Shown here: one piece after another, positions 32,014-41,080 of the stretch
Numbering within the stretch: the first letter of the stretch is position 1
How the letters are laid out: each line of letters begins with the position of its first letter
Source: Acanthosepion pharaonis
Lineage: Eukaryota > Mollusca > Cephalopoda > Sepiida > Sepiidae
Direction: 5' to 3'
Assembly: GCA_903632075.3 (NCBI GenBank)
Contig: CAHIKZ030000957.1
Span: 2,647,001-2,711,000 of the forward strand
Length of the DNA: 64,000 nucleotides
Made by a program: the position numbers and the translations under genes
The notes under the pieces: generated by a model
Seen by the model: only the letters and a program-made list of their open reading frames with translations
Database searches by the model: none
Told to the model about the DNA's origin: nothing

Positions 32014-32068
<55 letters not shown>
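32014..32068. repeat. (CA)n and (TA)n microsatellites
   Basis: CA to about 32031 then TA. Confidence 0.95.
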
Positions 32069-32073
<5 letters not shown>

Positions 32074-32120
32074 CCGACAGAATATAGAAATTTTAAACAA
32101 AAAATATATATATAGTTAAA

Positions 32121-32181
32121 ATGAAAAAATTGTCGACGTCAGACGTTTCGGTTTTAAAAACCATTTTCAAGACAAATTCAT
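32121..32181 (-). ncRNA. Hammerhead-like motif, degenerate core
   Basis: Minus strand: stem I is well paired in two parts (ATGAA/TTCAT and TTGTC/GACAA). The core reads TTGAAAA instead of CUGANGA, stem II is GGTTTT/AAAACC, then GAAAC, stem III ACGT-CTG-ACGT and C at the cleavage site. Fold is kept, core is lost. Confidence 0.4.
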
Positions 32182-32499
32182 TAAAATACAAATTCAGTTC
32201 AATATGACGAAAACGTTGGACATAAAAACACAATCTTTCAAGGTAAAACAGATAACTGAAAATTTTTAAAAGATCAGCTTTCCGTTTAACGTGTTTTTAG
32301 TCAAAGACATTGTGTTTTATGTCCGTCGCCCATGTGACTACGGCGTGACACAAATGACGTCATATATTAAGAAATGGACAAGGTCCGACAATTTATTTTT
32401 AAACATTAAACATAAAAATATGTCTTTAATTTGTTTTTACATTCGAAAGAGCACGAATTACACATTCGACAAAATTATTTTTCAGTAAATTCGATATTG

Positions 32500-32683
32500 G
32501 TTCTTTGAAAAATAACGGTTCCGTATAGGAAGAATCCTGTCAAAGAACGAAAATTTTCTATGAAAATTAATCGGACATTCAGGGGTAAAGTTGTTTATCA
32601 TAAACAAATTTGCTTAAATACTTGTAAGAAATAACAACGAAAATATGTCTTTAATAAATAAATGGACCTTGTCCATTTCTTAA
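32500..32683. repeat. Repeat E fragment
   Basis: Shares 'AACGGTTCCGTATAGGA', 'ATTTTCTATGAAAATTAATC' and 'GGACATTCAGG' with 31735 and 53870. Confidence 0.6.
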
Positions 32684-32710
32684 TATATATATATATATAT
32701 ATATATATAA
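32684..32710. repeat. (TA)n microsatellite
   Basis: About 26 bp of TA. Confidence 0.9.
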
Positions 32711-32731
32711 GTTTAAAATCAGGAGGTCAAT

Positions 32732-32783
32732 TAAAATACGCGACCCCGGTTTCGACCTGTTGGTCTCTTCGGAGAATACTTTA
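32732..32783 (-). ncRNA. Hammerhead-like motif, one core change
   Basis: Minus strand: core CCGAAGA (U4 changed to C; consensus CUGANGA), stem II GACC-AACA-GGTC, GAAA, stem III ACC-GG-GGT, C at the cleavage site. Distal stem I TAAAGTA/TATTTTA pairs across an internal loop. The same U4C change occurs at 34346-34406. Confidence 0.45.
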
Positions 32784-32951
32784 AAGATTCTTTCACGCTT
32801 TATTTAAAGAACGCGCAAAGAACGTTACACACGACATAATTATCTTTCAAAAGATATCTTTGAAAAAATAACCGGCGTATATATGGTAATAATGGGAAGG
32901 GAAGTTGAAAAGGGGTGAAGGAAAAAAGGAAATATTTATATCTCATATAGA

Positions 32952-33119
<168 letters not shown>

Positions 33120-33481
33120 GTTTCAAATTAAAAAATAATAATGTTTTATTTTATGAAAGTATTTATTTATTTTATATATATATGATATTTCAAATTGTCC
33201 TCAATTTTTCATCAAAATAACTGTTTGTTACAAATAAATTAAAATTACTGTTTGTTAGCAAGTAGCGTCCTTCGAGAGACGCGGACGTCACGTGATATGG
33301 AACGTCACTGTTCGGATATTCCTAACTTAAATTTAACTGTCATAAATATTTTAAATGTTGTTTAAAAAAAATTTTTTTTTTACTATATCTAAAAAAATTG
33401 CTTAACTATTGAAATATTTACAAAGATTTAAAACACCTAAGTCCCTATTATATATATTCATTCACTCGCTCAATCACTAAA

Positions 33482-33850
33482 TCTTCTTTCAATATCTACC
33501 ACGATTCTAACTGTAGAAGTCATAACATAATTTACCTCCTAGAATGCACACTATGCCAGAAACAATATGTAGGAAAATCTGAATGGACCTTTCACTACAG
33601 AATTAATAATTATCGTAAGCGAATTAAGTCGACTCCCCATGAAAAATTATTGCCTGTAGGACAACATTTCCGCCTGGAAAAACACGATTTCAAAACCCAT
33701 GCCAAATTCACTATAATTGAGAGAATAGAAAAGTTCAGAGCAGATAACATTTTTAGATTTTAGAGTTCCATGAAAATAAGTGGATACAACGTCTAAAAAC
33801 ACAATATCCAGCCGGGCTAAACCCTAAATTTAATAATATAGATAGTACTA
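33482..33850 (+). mobile_element. Penelope-like element: GIY-YIG endonuclease C-terminal domain
   Basis: From 33482 an open stretch of 93 codons reads 'NIIYLLECTLCQKQYVGKSE', then 'FHYRINNYRKRI', 'GQHFRLEKHDFKTHAKFTII' and 'RADNIFRF' before a stop at 33761. In the next frame it continues 'EFHENKWIQRLKTQYPAGLN' and 'PKFN', so a single-base frameshift explains the stop. IYLLEC...QYVGKS is the GIY-YIG core with the two cysteines typical of PLE endonucleases, and the RLKTQYPAGLN ending is also typical. The reverse transcriptase that should precede it is not on this strand. PLEs integrate by target-primed reverse transcription. Confidence 0.85.
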
Positions 33851-34345
33851 ATATATAACTCAACAAATCAAAACCTACCCACATTTCTCACCCACACAAG
33901 ACAGACATGGTTTTGGAGGTGTTGAGGCCTCACACTTATACACACACCCACACGAATATACACACTTACACACATCATACTCACTTACTCCCTAATGAGC
34001 CAAATGATAATACACACCCACAGCAATACACACGCTTACACATATCATACTCACTCACTCTCTAAGAACCAAATAACATACACAAAAACACTAAACAGAG
34101 ACACATCCCCTCTCCAGAACAATAAAACTGCCAAAATGACCACGGGAATTCAGAGAAGCATAGATCCATCCAGCTCTTATCTCAAATAACAACTTAAAAG
34201 AGACTGTTTGACCAACACAAGGAATGTTAAAAGATTCATGTTAAAAAGATAAAAAAATAAAAAACAAATGAAAACTACAGACAAAAGTTCATTTTCTGCA
34301 TCAAGACATTCATTTCTGTAGTTTACTGCTATCAGCAAGCAGAAA
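33851..34345 (+). mobile_element. Probable 3' untranslated part of the Penelope-like element
   Basis: Lies between the GIY-YIG end and a hammerhead motif. Contains two direct copies of a CACACA-rich phrase ('ACACATCATACTCACT' near 33970 and 'ACATATCATACTCACT' near 34037). Non-coding. Confidence 0.5.
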
Positions 34346-34406
34346 TATTTCTCCTCCCGATGATGGCCATTTTGGCCGAAACTAGTCGAGGAATCTAAAT
34401 GAAATA
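34346..34406 (+). ncRNA. Hammerhead ribozyme motif at the 3' side of the PLE
   Basis: Stem I is formed by TATTTC/GAAATA and TCCTC/GAGGA. Core CCGATGA (34357-34363) differs from CUGANGA by U4 to C only. Stem II is GGCC-ATTTT-GGCC, GAAA is at 34378-34381, stem III is the palindrome ACTAGT, C at 34387 is the expected cleavage base. All three stems and most of the core are kept. Hammerheads are known in PLE terminal repeats (established). Confidence 0.6.
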
Positions 34407-34484
34407 ATAATAAAAAAAACGAAAGAATATTAATCTACAACCCAGTGTGTCTGAAGATTTTAATTTTTGAATATTTTTATTGTT

Positions 34485-34487
<3 letters not shown>

Positions 34488-34521
<34 letters not shown>
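34488..34521. repeat. (TA)n microsatellite
   Basis: About 33 bp of TA. Confidence 0.95.
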
Positions 34522-34522
<1 letters not shown>

Positions 34523-34524
34523 TG

Positions 34525-35160
34525 GAGCTGATGGTCCGGTTGTTGTTAATAATTAAGTTAAATGTTATAAACGTTTTATAGGAGATGAGAAATCTTAGGT
34601 GCTTGTTAGAATCTTTGAGTGAAATGTACCAGTGAAATATGTTTTTAATTTTCTCCTGTTTATTATTAGGTTGCATCTGCTGACGTGAAATAAGACAATG
34701 GTGTGTTTATTTTTATTTTCTTCGGGAAGGTATCTTGCGTTATTTATGTAGATTTTCTTGAGGTTAATTTTAGTCGTTCGTCGACGACGTGGTTAGGATT
34801 AGGGTTATTGTTTATTAAGATTTTGTTTAATGTTGCTAAGTTCCCTATAGAATATTATGTACAAAGAAGTTATTAGTTTGGCTCTGTAAATAGTGTTTTT
34901 ATAACAGCTATTTTGTATCGGTGAGGACATTCACTTTTGTAGTTAAGTAAACACGATTTTCAGCATTTTTTTTTATTTCAAAAGAGAAGTGATAAAGTTA
35001 TGTCTATTGGCATCGACAAGACGTCAAGAAATGGGATTTTGTTGTCAATGGTGACTTCGTATTTGTAGGGCATATTTATTCTCAAAACATTTTTAGTATT
35101 TTTTATTCCTTCTAAGCTGTTTGTAATTATGAATAGGTCGTCGATATATACACATGCTAT
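34525..35160 (-). mobile_element. Penelope-like element: reverse transcriptase C-terminal part, antisense
   Basis: The minus strand from about 35160 reads 'IACVYIDDLFIITNSLEGIK', then 'YEVTIDNKIPFLDV', the YIDD catalytic box and the IPFLDV motif of PLE reverse transcriptases. It continues to 34525 with 'FLISYKTFITFNLI' (normally a YY.TRKL.NLL-type segment) through several frame changes. It points towards, not away from, the GIY-YIG copy at 33482, so the two are either separate insertions or one element broken by an inversion. Confidence 0.75.
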
Positions 35161-35174
35161 ATCATTCTGTTCAT

Positions 35175-35190
35175 ATCTCTCTCTCTCTCG

Positions 35191-35258
<68 letters not shown>
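35175..35258. repeat. (CT)n and (TA)n microsatellites
   Basis: CT from 35175 to about 35199, then TA. Confidence 0.95.
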
Positions 35259-35261
<3 letters not shown>

Positions 35262-35476
35262 TAGATATATCTATCTATCTATCTGTCCATTATATCTCAT
35301 TCTGTCCATTATCTATCTATCTCATTCTATCTATCATATCTGTTCTATCTGTCTATCTATCTATCTATCTATCTATCTCATTCTGTTCATATCTGTTCAT
35401 ATCTATCTATCTATCTATCTATCTATCTAATTCTGTTCATATCTATCTATCTATCTATCTATCTCATTCTGTTCAC

Positions 35477-35516
<40 letters not shown>

Positions 35517-35527
35517 CATTCTGCCCA

Positions 35528-35569
<42 letters not shown>

Positions 35570-35580
35570 CATTCTGTTCA

Positions 35581-35615
<35 letters not shown>

Positions 35616-35833
35616 TTATCTATCTATCTATGAATGCCTGTTTATATCTATCACATATTGTTTATATCTATATATCGATCTCATTCTATTCATATCTATC
35701 AATCTATCTATGTATCTCAGTCTGTTTATATCTATCTTTCTATATATCGATCTCATTCTGTTCATATCTATCAATCTATCTACATATCTCAGTCTGTTTA
35801 TATCTATCTCATATTGTTCATATCTATCTATCT
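35262..35833. repeat. (TATC)n array with TCATTCTGTTCATATC spacer
   Basis: TATC runs are separated again and again by 'TCATTCTGTTCATATC', a higher-order tetranucleotide repeat like the one at 26385-27070 but with a different spacer. The 282-codon frame across it is an artefact. Confidence 0.9.
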
Positions 35834-35834
35834 G

Positions 35835-36000
35835 ATTTACACTATATTTGTACTGTTGTCCTTATCTTTGTTGTTGTTGTTGTTTTCACGTTTCGGTCGT
35901 TATGCCCTCTGCCCTTCTTCAGGTGTATATCGATCTTGGTAACCTACAGGGACTTCCGAACTGAACCCTTTATTTAATCTACGGGAGTAGACTGTTCTCA
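35835..36000 (-). mobile_element. SINE C, antisense, 5'-truncated
   Basis: Reversed: 'GAACAGTCTACTCCCGTAGA', 'CCTGAAGAAGGGCAGAGGG', 'CGACCGAAACGTG' and the tail. A (GTT)n run is inserted near the CCGAAACG element. Confidence 0.6.
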
Positions 36001-36112
36001 TTCCATTGCCTATGTCCAGGGATATCGTGTAGTTTTTTTATTTAGTACTCTTCAGTTATTGCTCGACCGTTTCCACTTAGAAACGATTGATTTCGTTTCG
36101 TGTTTCCTTTTT

Positions 36113-36117
<5 letters not shown>

Positions 36118-36143
<26 letters not shown>
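36118..36143. repeat. (TAA)n microsatellite
   Basis: About eight AAT units. Confidence 0.9.
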
Positions 36144-36464
36144 GCTGTTTTCAATAATACTCGCCTGCTACTTTTAGCGTATTCCTGTTGTAGACACCTG
36201 TTCGGATCCATTTATAAAAAAAAAAACAAGCCGGCCTCTATACTATAACTGCTTAAATTGGCGTCATCAGTACCTGGCCAGTACCCACAAACGCTAGGTA
36301 ACTTCGTAAAAAGTGTGCGCGCGTTCGGGCGTGTCTTCTGCTTACCATCATGGCGCTTTTGAATGTTTCATATATCCTGATAAGCATATTCAGAAACAAC
36401 TTGAAATTGTTACCAAATCTGGTCTGTTGCTCCTACTCTATATCTAAAGATTCTTTGGGCAACT

Positions 36465-36560
36465 CGAGGTGATGTAATGGTTAGCAAGCTTGTCTCGCTA
36501 GAATAATTACGACTGAGTAATGAGTTCGATCCTCATTGGGTGCCCCATACCTTTGGCCTT
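36465..36560 (+). mobile_element. SINE D (tRNA-derived), tandem copy 1
   Basis: 'GATGTAATGGTTAGCAAGCT' (A-box) and 'GAGTTCGATCCTC' (B-box) about 50 nt apart, followed by GGGTGCCCCATACC and the tail GGCCTTGTGCCACATCTAAG. Confidence 0.8.
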
Positions 36561-36597
36561 GTGCCACATCTAAGCTACGCTTTGAAAATACCTGTTG

Positions 36598-36724
36598 AAC
36601 ACCTCGAGGTGATGTAATGGTTAGGCAAGCTTGCCTCGCTAAAACAATTACGACTGAGTAGTGAGTTCGATCCTCACTGGGCGCCCCATACTTTCGGCCT
36701 TGCGCCACATCTAAGCTACGTGGG
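36598..36724 (+). mobile_element. SINE D, tandem copy 2
   Basis: Best copy: the T-arm GTGAG-TTCGATC-CTCAC pairs perfectly, as in a tRNA. A-box TGTAATGGTTAGGCAAGC. Tail GGCCTTGCGCCACATCTAAG. Confidence 0.85.
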
Positions 36725-36840
36725 CACGTCGATATGGTGTAATGGTTAGCAAGCTTATCTCGCTAGAACAATTACGACCGAGTAGTGAGTTCGATCCTTA
36801 CTTTCGGCTTTGTGTCACATGCAAGCCTCGCTTGGAAAAT
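36725..36840 (+). mobile_element. SINE D, tandem copy 3
   Basis: Same boxes; part of the region after the B-box (GGGCGCCCCATA) is deleted. Third in a head-to-tail series. Confidence 0.8.
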
Positions 36841-36867
36841 CACTATATCTAAAGATTCTTTGACAAA

Positions 36868-37150
36868 AACCGAAGAACTATCTGTAATGTTATAGGCCCT
36901 GACCTGGCATCTCGATTTCATTTGCTTCCCCACCGCCGTGTCGTTGCTCCCCGCTGTCTTTTTCTATAAATATTTTCAGCGAAGTTCTTCTAAAATGCTT
37001 TTGTCTTTGGTTCCTCGACTGCAGGCATTTAATCGTGTTACTAAATTGGCGACTCGGTTTTATCGTTTGACTCTTGAAATAAATAGATGGAAACAATTTA
37101 TATTCTCTGAGACTCAGTAATTCCTTGCGTCTTAGTGATTTTATTGCCTT
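36868..37150 (+). mobile_element. LINE family 2 C-terminal fragment, internally deleted
   Basis: 'NYL*CYRP' then 'FHLLPHRRVVAPRCLFL', 'LVPRLQAFNRVTKLATRF', ending 'LRLSDFIALL'. The RTSHLWNSLP block is missing. Confidence 0.7.
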
Positions 37151-37685
37151 ACTTCGTTTTTTAATTCTATGTACTTTTAAGACAGCGTGGTCGAACTATA
37201 ACCCGCCTAAATTTTATGTGACCCGCAAGAAAACAAGAAACATTATTTTTTTTTTTTAAATGTTCTGTATTTCTAATTCTTGTCCATTTATTGTCTTCTT
37301 TCTTTAGAAAAGGTTGACCCACAGAAAAAAAAGGAAATTTGATACAGTTTATTTAATTGTTAGAGTTTTAGCTAAAGTTACTTGAAACAAAAGCAAAGAA
37401 TAGAAATTTAGTAGCTTACAACAGAACAAAAACACAAATGTTAGATGTGGTGTTCAAATTAAAGAACTCTGGCAAAATTTCTTGGCATTTTTTTCAGTCC
37501 CAAAATTGTATGTTCTTTCTTAAAGAGAATAATCATCTCGCTTTGAAAATTTGATTAATCCGGCATCCTGGAACAACAAATGGTTAAAAAAATTTATATG
37601 TTAGTTAATTTTTTTACTTCATTCATATAGTAAAATATATAGTTAACTTTTTTATATGTTAGTTATTTTGTTTTATCATATCAGT
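37151..37685. other. AT-rich unassigned; possible hAT-like end at 37185
   Basis: 'GACAGCGTGGTCGAACTATA' then ACCCGCCTAAATTTTATGTG and ACCCGCAAG loosely resembles hAT-type ends. The partner end was not found. Confidence 0.3.
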
Positions 37686-37687
37686 GA

Positions 37688-37962
37688 GTCAGTTATGTGC
37701 CATGCGTGATACACGCGTAAGCGGTCATATATCTGTCGATACATGACTGACGAGGCAGATTTTTTTTCCCGCAGTAGGTGGCCATTTCTTTCTGCGATAG
37801 ACCAGTTGCCATCCAAGGCTCTAGAACCTGGTTTATCCTACTATTTACCCTTTCCAAAGTGTACTAGCACATAAGTGAATGTAATGGATTCGATTGGAAT
37901 TCGAACTCTCGAATTCCTTAATCCGAGCCGCTATCCATTACGCCAATGTGCGTCTTTGATCA
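37688..37962 (-). mobile_element. SINE A, antisense, full length
   Basis: Reversed: head 'ATAGCGGCTCGGATTAAGG', B-box GAGTTCGAATTCC, body, and the end 'CATGGCACATAACTGACTCA'. Near complete. Confidence 0.8.
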
Positions 37963-38014
37963 TATAGTAAATCTAAAATTTCCTGTTTTGTTTTGTTTTT
38001 TTAGGGAGAACCCT

Positions 38015-38088
38015 GAAGTATAATATTTTATATTCTCTGAGATTTATTAATCCCTTGCGTCTTAGTGGTTTTATTACCTTGCTTGGAT
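38015..38088 (+). mobile_element. LINE family 2 3' terminus
   Basis: 'CCCTTGCGTCTTAGTGGTTT' and TATTACCTTGCTTGG are the family 3' end, directly joined to SINE B on the other strand. Confidence 0.6.
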
Positions 38089-38240
38089 GGTATGGTTTGG
38101 TTTGGTTTGGTTTCTTTTACGGCATATCAACCTCAAGAGGTTATTTAATGCCAAAATTTTATTGCTGGTAATATTTTTTCCAAAAATGTATTACTGGTAA
38201 TAATGCATTAGCGGTAATAATTTTTTTTTTCAAAATTCAT
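38089..38240 (-). mobile_element. SINE B 3' part, antisense
   Basis: 'TTACGGCATATCAACCTCAA' and 'GGTTATTTAATGCC' are the reversed SINE B tail, followed by reversed ATTACCAG-type repeats. Confidence 0.75.
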
Positions 38241-38289
38241 CGACTTCTGTGCCATCCGTCACCAACACGTTTTAATCCTCGGGGCATCA

Positions 38290-38620
38290 TTTTTCCATTC
38301 CAGGTAAACTCCAAGACGAAATAAATGTATTGTATAGCTAAAGATGTTTTTTTAAATATGTTATTTATTGGCAGTTATATATTTTTGGGGCGTGCGATTA
38401 TTTCGTCATGGATTTTACCTGAAATGGAAAAAATTACGCCCTGAGGATAAAAATGTGAATTTTTTAAAGTACTCAACCAACATCAGATCTATCTGACACC
38501 TATTTAAACATTTAAATATATATGATCGCGTTATTAAATGATTATTAGTAAGTTGAAGCCTTATTAAGTCTTCTTAGCGAAGGGCTTTCTCCATTAATTA
38601 CATTAACATTGCTAATTAAT
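38290..38620. repeat. Dispersed repeat R, foldback arrangement
   Basis: 'CCATTCCAGGTAAACTCCAA' (38297) and 'ATGGATTTTACCTGAAATGG' (38409) are inverted copies. The second half matches 30780-30970 in direct orientation and the first half in inverted orientation. Confidence 0.6.
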
Positions 38621-38667
38621 TTTTTGTATAATTACCTCTTTATGATATAATGTATACTGCATAATTG

Positions 38668-38671
<4 letters not shown>

Positions 38672-38733
<62 letters not shown>

Positions 38734-38762
38734 ATACATATATATATGTGTGTGTGTGTATG
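38672..38762. repeat. (TA)n, (TATG)n and (GT)n microsatellites
   Basis: TA to about 38720 then TGTATG and TGTG units. Confidence 0.95.
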
Positions 38763-38821
38763 TATATAATTAAATTTACCAGAAATAATTCTGAAAATAA
38801 AGACAAATGGTATAAAAATGA

Positions 38822-38861
38822 CTTACCGACGCGTTTCGTCCTCCAATTTTATCAAGGCAAG
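38822..38861 (-). ncRNA. Hammerhead-like motif with conserved GACGAAACGCGTC
   Basis: Minus strand: stem I CTTGCC/GGTAAG flanks the core TTGATAA (C3 and G8 changed). The 3' half GGACGAAACGCGTC is the same text as in classical minimal hammerheads. Stem II is not formed in this copy. Probably a degenerate PLE end. Confidence 0.4.
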
Positions 38862-39019
38862 CAGTGAAGTTCTGGGAAAAACAGAAAACAAACTCTTAGT
38901 AAAAAGGAAGTTACCTACCAATACCAATATATAGAAAGAGGCTTAAGCAGGAACGTCTCTTTTTTAAATTTTGGATTTGATGTAACTATGGCTACAAAAT
39001 ATTTCGCTTTCATTGGAAG

Positions 39020-39209
39020 ATGAAAATCTGAAGATGAAATGCCTCATTACGACCTAAGAATTAAAAGGACTCTGGTGAAATAAATTATTATAATGGTACC
39101 TTAAAGTGGTCTGTTTTTTCTTTTAAATATTAGCTCTGAATTTACATTGAGCTCTCAGGATTTCATCCTCCTTGGGATTACCCATACGGGTTACCAAGTT
39201 CTTCATAAC

Positions 39210-39215
<6 letters not shown>
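39020..39215 (+). repeat. PLE-terminal repeat T, plus-strand copy
   Basis: 'GGACTCTGGTGAAATAAATT', 'ATTATAATGGTACC', 'ATTAGCTCTGAATTTACATT' and 'CGGGTTACCAAGTTCTTCAT' match 40755-40935 in inverted orientation, ending in (TA)n. The CUGANGA part of the hammerhead is lost in this copy. Confidence 0.75.

Positions 39216-39260
<45 letters not shown>
39216..39260. repeat. (TA)n microsatellite
   Basis: About 45 bp of TA at the end of repeat T. Confidence 0.95.
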
Positions 39261-39262
<2 letters not shown>

Positions 39263-39424
39263 GGAAGAGGTTATAGTTGTTCCAACGAGAGAAAAGTGTA
39301 TGTATTAAAAAGAAGAAAGAAGTGTATATGTATGGGTATACTAATTCCTTATAATAAGACAGTATGCATGTATGGAGAGGGAATATACGTATACAACGCA
39401 TGCTGACAAGAACACAACACAAAA

Positions 39425-39670
39425 AATTGGAAATAGATCTAAGAACACCCAGGTTTCATTAAAAGATAAAACTAGAGGTATCTTTCCTCACTCTTTCTCG
39501 GACCAGTCTTAAATGTTTTATTACCTTTCACACAGAAGAACTTTCTCACTGCCAGTTCAAGAAAGACATTTGTGCCACTACCACACAAAGAAGAGAATAT
39601 TTAACGTGGAGAATGTTTAACATCAAAAAACATAAGGAGAATTAATTCATTTTAATAATATGTGGAAATA
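39425..39670. other. Unassigned, possibly PLE-related
   Basis: No open frame. Lies between two PLE-type terminal segments. Confidence 0.35.
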
Positions 39671-39677
39671 GCCACTC

Positions 39678-39720
39678 TTTGCTTGAAGAAGGTCGCTAGA
39701 CCTGAAACACGTGTTGCAAA
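39678..39720 (+). ncRNA. Hammerhead ribozyme motif, compact, one core change
   Basis: Stem I TTTGC/GCAAA, core TTGAAGA (C3 to U; N7 = A), stem II AGGTC-GCTA-GACCT, GAAA at 39704-39707, stem III ACAC/GTGT without loop, T at 39715 as the cleavage base. Every helix is perfectly paired in 43 nt. The C3 change would be expected to reduce or abolish self-cleavage. Confidence 0.55.
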
Positions 39721-39800
39721 ATTATAGAAAATAAAGCATAATATATTTATATTTTTAAAAAATCCGCATTGCAACCAAAAACGTTTGCGGTTTCTCTCTT

Positions 39801-39804
<4 letters not shown>

Positions 39805-39845
<41 letters not shown>
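39805..39845. repeat. (TA)n microsatellite
   Basis: About 40 bp of TA. Confidence 0.95.
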
Positions 39846-39850
<5 letters not shown>

Positions 39851-39851
39851 A

Positions 39852-40026
39852 TTTTTAAATATGATTCCTTCGCTTCATAAGAGTTCTCATGTTTCAAAAA
39901 CAGAGCGAAAACTTCAATATAATTATTAAAATTAAATTAAATTAGAGTATCAAGCTCTGTTTCATCCTCAAGCGAAAATTTAGGATTCCTAATATGAGAA
40001 CTCTTATGTAGCGAAGAATCATATTT
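39852..40026. repeat. Inverted repeat around GAGAACTCTTATG
   Basis: 'AATATGATTCCTTCGCTTCA' and TAAGAGTTCTCATG at 39855-39888 pair with 'AATATGAGAACTCTTATGTA' and GCGAAGAATCATATT at 39990-40025. Reversed, the spacer holds 'CTTGAGGATGAAACAGAGCT', resembling a hammerhead core without stem II. A related single copy lies at 52035-52200. Confidence 0.7.
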
Positions 40027-40156
40027 TTTTTTAAATAATTATAATTTAAGCTCTACTTTTGTATGGAGCACTGTTTTTTTAAAAAATAAAAACGAAAATA
40101 CTAAAGAACTCCGGATTATTTACCTAACGTGTTCTTTCCTATTTTTCTATTTATTT

Positions 40157-40162
40157 GCACAA

Positions 40163-40229
<67 letters not shown>
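40157..40229. repeat. (CA)n and (TA)n microsatellites
   Basis: CA to about 40182 then TA. Confidence 0.95.
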
Positions 40230-40231
<2 letters not shown>

Positions 40232-40234
40232 GAC

Positions 40235-40450
40235 ATTTTTATGTTTATACATTCTTTTTTATAGATACAAATATTTAAGTAAATGATCTGTTTATGATAA
40301 ACAGTATTAAATAACATTTACTGGCCTGAATGTTCGAGAAATTTTCACAGGAATCGAACCTGTATCCTATACGGAACTATAACGTGCCTTTAACCGATTT
40401 GGCCACAGAGGAGCGTTCGGTTAGGAAATCGGTTAAAGGCACGTCAGGCT
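40235..40450 (-). repeat. Repeat E with tRNA-like segment, antisense
   Basis: Reversed 40352-40415: 'CTCTGTGGCCAAATCGGTTA' then AAGGCACG (A-box) and ATACAGGTTCGATTCC (B-box), the tRNA-like part also seen at 53633-53715. Plus-strand text at 40418-40447 inverts part of it (AATCGGTTAAAGGCACGT). Confidence 0.65.
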
Positions 40451-40467
40451 ATATTACAGTTGGAGTC

Positions 40468-40525
40468 AACACTTAGAGGCGACAGTCTGTTTCATGCTAG
40501 ACGCAATCGTCAGGCTACGAGTGCT
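40468..40525 (-). ncRNA. Hammerhead ribozyme motif with consensus core
   Basis: Minus strand: core CTGACGA (fits CUGANGA), stem II TGC-GTCTA-GCA, GAAA, stem III ACA-GAC-TGT, then C at the cleavage site. Stem I pairs GC/GC next to the core and AGCACT/AGTGTT further out with internal loops, the place where loop contacts usually form. A homologue with the same core is at 48165-48209. Confidence 0.6.
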
Positions 40526-40707
40526 GTTATTTTTCTCGGCTATTTATATATACGGGTCAGTGGTGCATTGGCGGTTATTTTACCGCAAGTCGTTTATTTG
40601 TTTATTTAATTATTTATTTTTGTCATTATTTATTTTTTTACACATGCTCTATCTCTGATATTGAGCACTTTATCCCATAAATATAGCACACCTTAAGACT
40701 ATATTTC

Positions 40708-40710
<3 letters not shown>

Positions 40711-40752
<42 letters not shown>
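40711..40752. repeat. (TA)n microsatellite
   Basis: About 41 bp of TA. Confidence 0.95.
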
Positions 40753-40753
<1 letters not shown>

Positions 40754-40754
40754 T

Positions 40755-40935
40755 TATGAAAAACTTGATAATCCGTATGGGTAATCCGAAGGAGGATGAA
40801 ATCCTGAGAGCTCAATGTAAACCCAGAGCTAATATTTTAAAGAAAAAAAAAGACCACTTTAAGGTACCATTATAATAATTTATTTCACCAGAGTCCTTTT
40901 AAAAGGACGCCGGATCATCAGATAGCACTTCCAAA
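40755..40935 (-). repeat. PLE-terminal repeat T, minus-strand copy
   Basis: Inverted match to 39020-39215, including 'CGGATTATCAAGTTTTTCAT' at the TA end. It carries the intact hammerhead at 40864-40928. Confidence 0.75.
40864..40928 (-). ncRNA. Hammerhead ribozyme, best candidate in the window
   Basis: Minus strand in order: stem I 5' strand GTGCTAT (40928-40922), core CTGATGA (40921-40915), stem II CCGGCGTCC/GGACTCTGG extended by TTTT/AAAA with one C-U mismatch, GAAA, stem III ATAA-ATTA-TTAT, A as the cleavage base, and stem I 3' strand ATGGTAC, giving seven continuous pairs with two G-U. Both conserved boxes match the consensus. Expected cleavage falls after the base at 40871 on the plus-strand numbering. 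Self-cleavage is inferred, not shown. Confidence 0.65.
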
Positions 40936-41013
40936 AATGAAGTGAAATGAAACGAAAAATGAAATTAAAATTGATGTGTAGTGTAAGTTTTTTGTAATTT
41001 AAGTCTGTTTTTC

Positions 41014-41017
<4 letters not shown>

Positions 41018-41080
<63 letters not shown>
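41018..41080. repeat. (TA)n microsatellite
   Basis: About 62 bp of TA. Confidence 0.95.

Noticed and set aside
35129..35977. 282-codon frame
   Set aside because: It spans (CT)n, (TA)n, (TATC)n and a SINE; period-4 repeats without stops keep it open.
36598..36724. Functional tRNA gene
   Set aside because: The T-arm is perfect but there is no acceptor pairing and the unit is repeated with a SINE tail.
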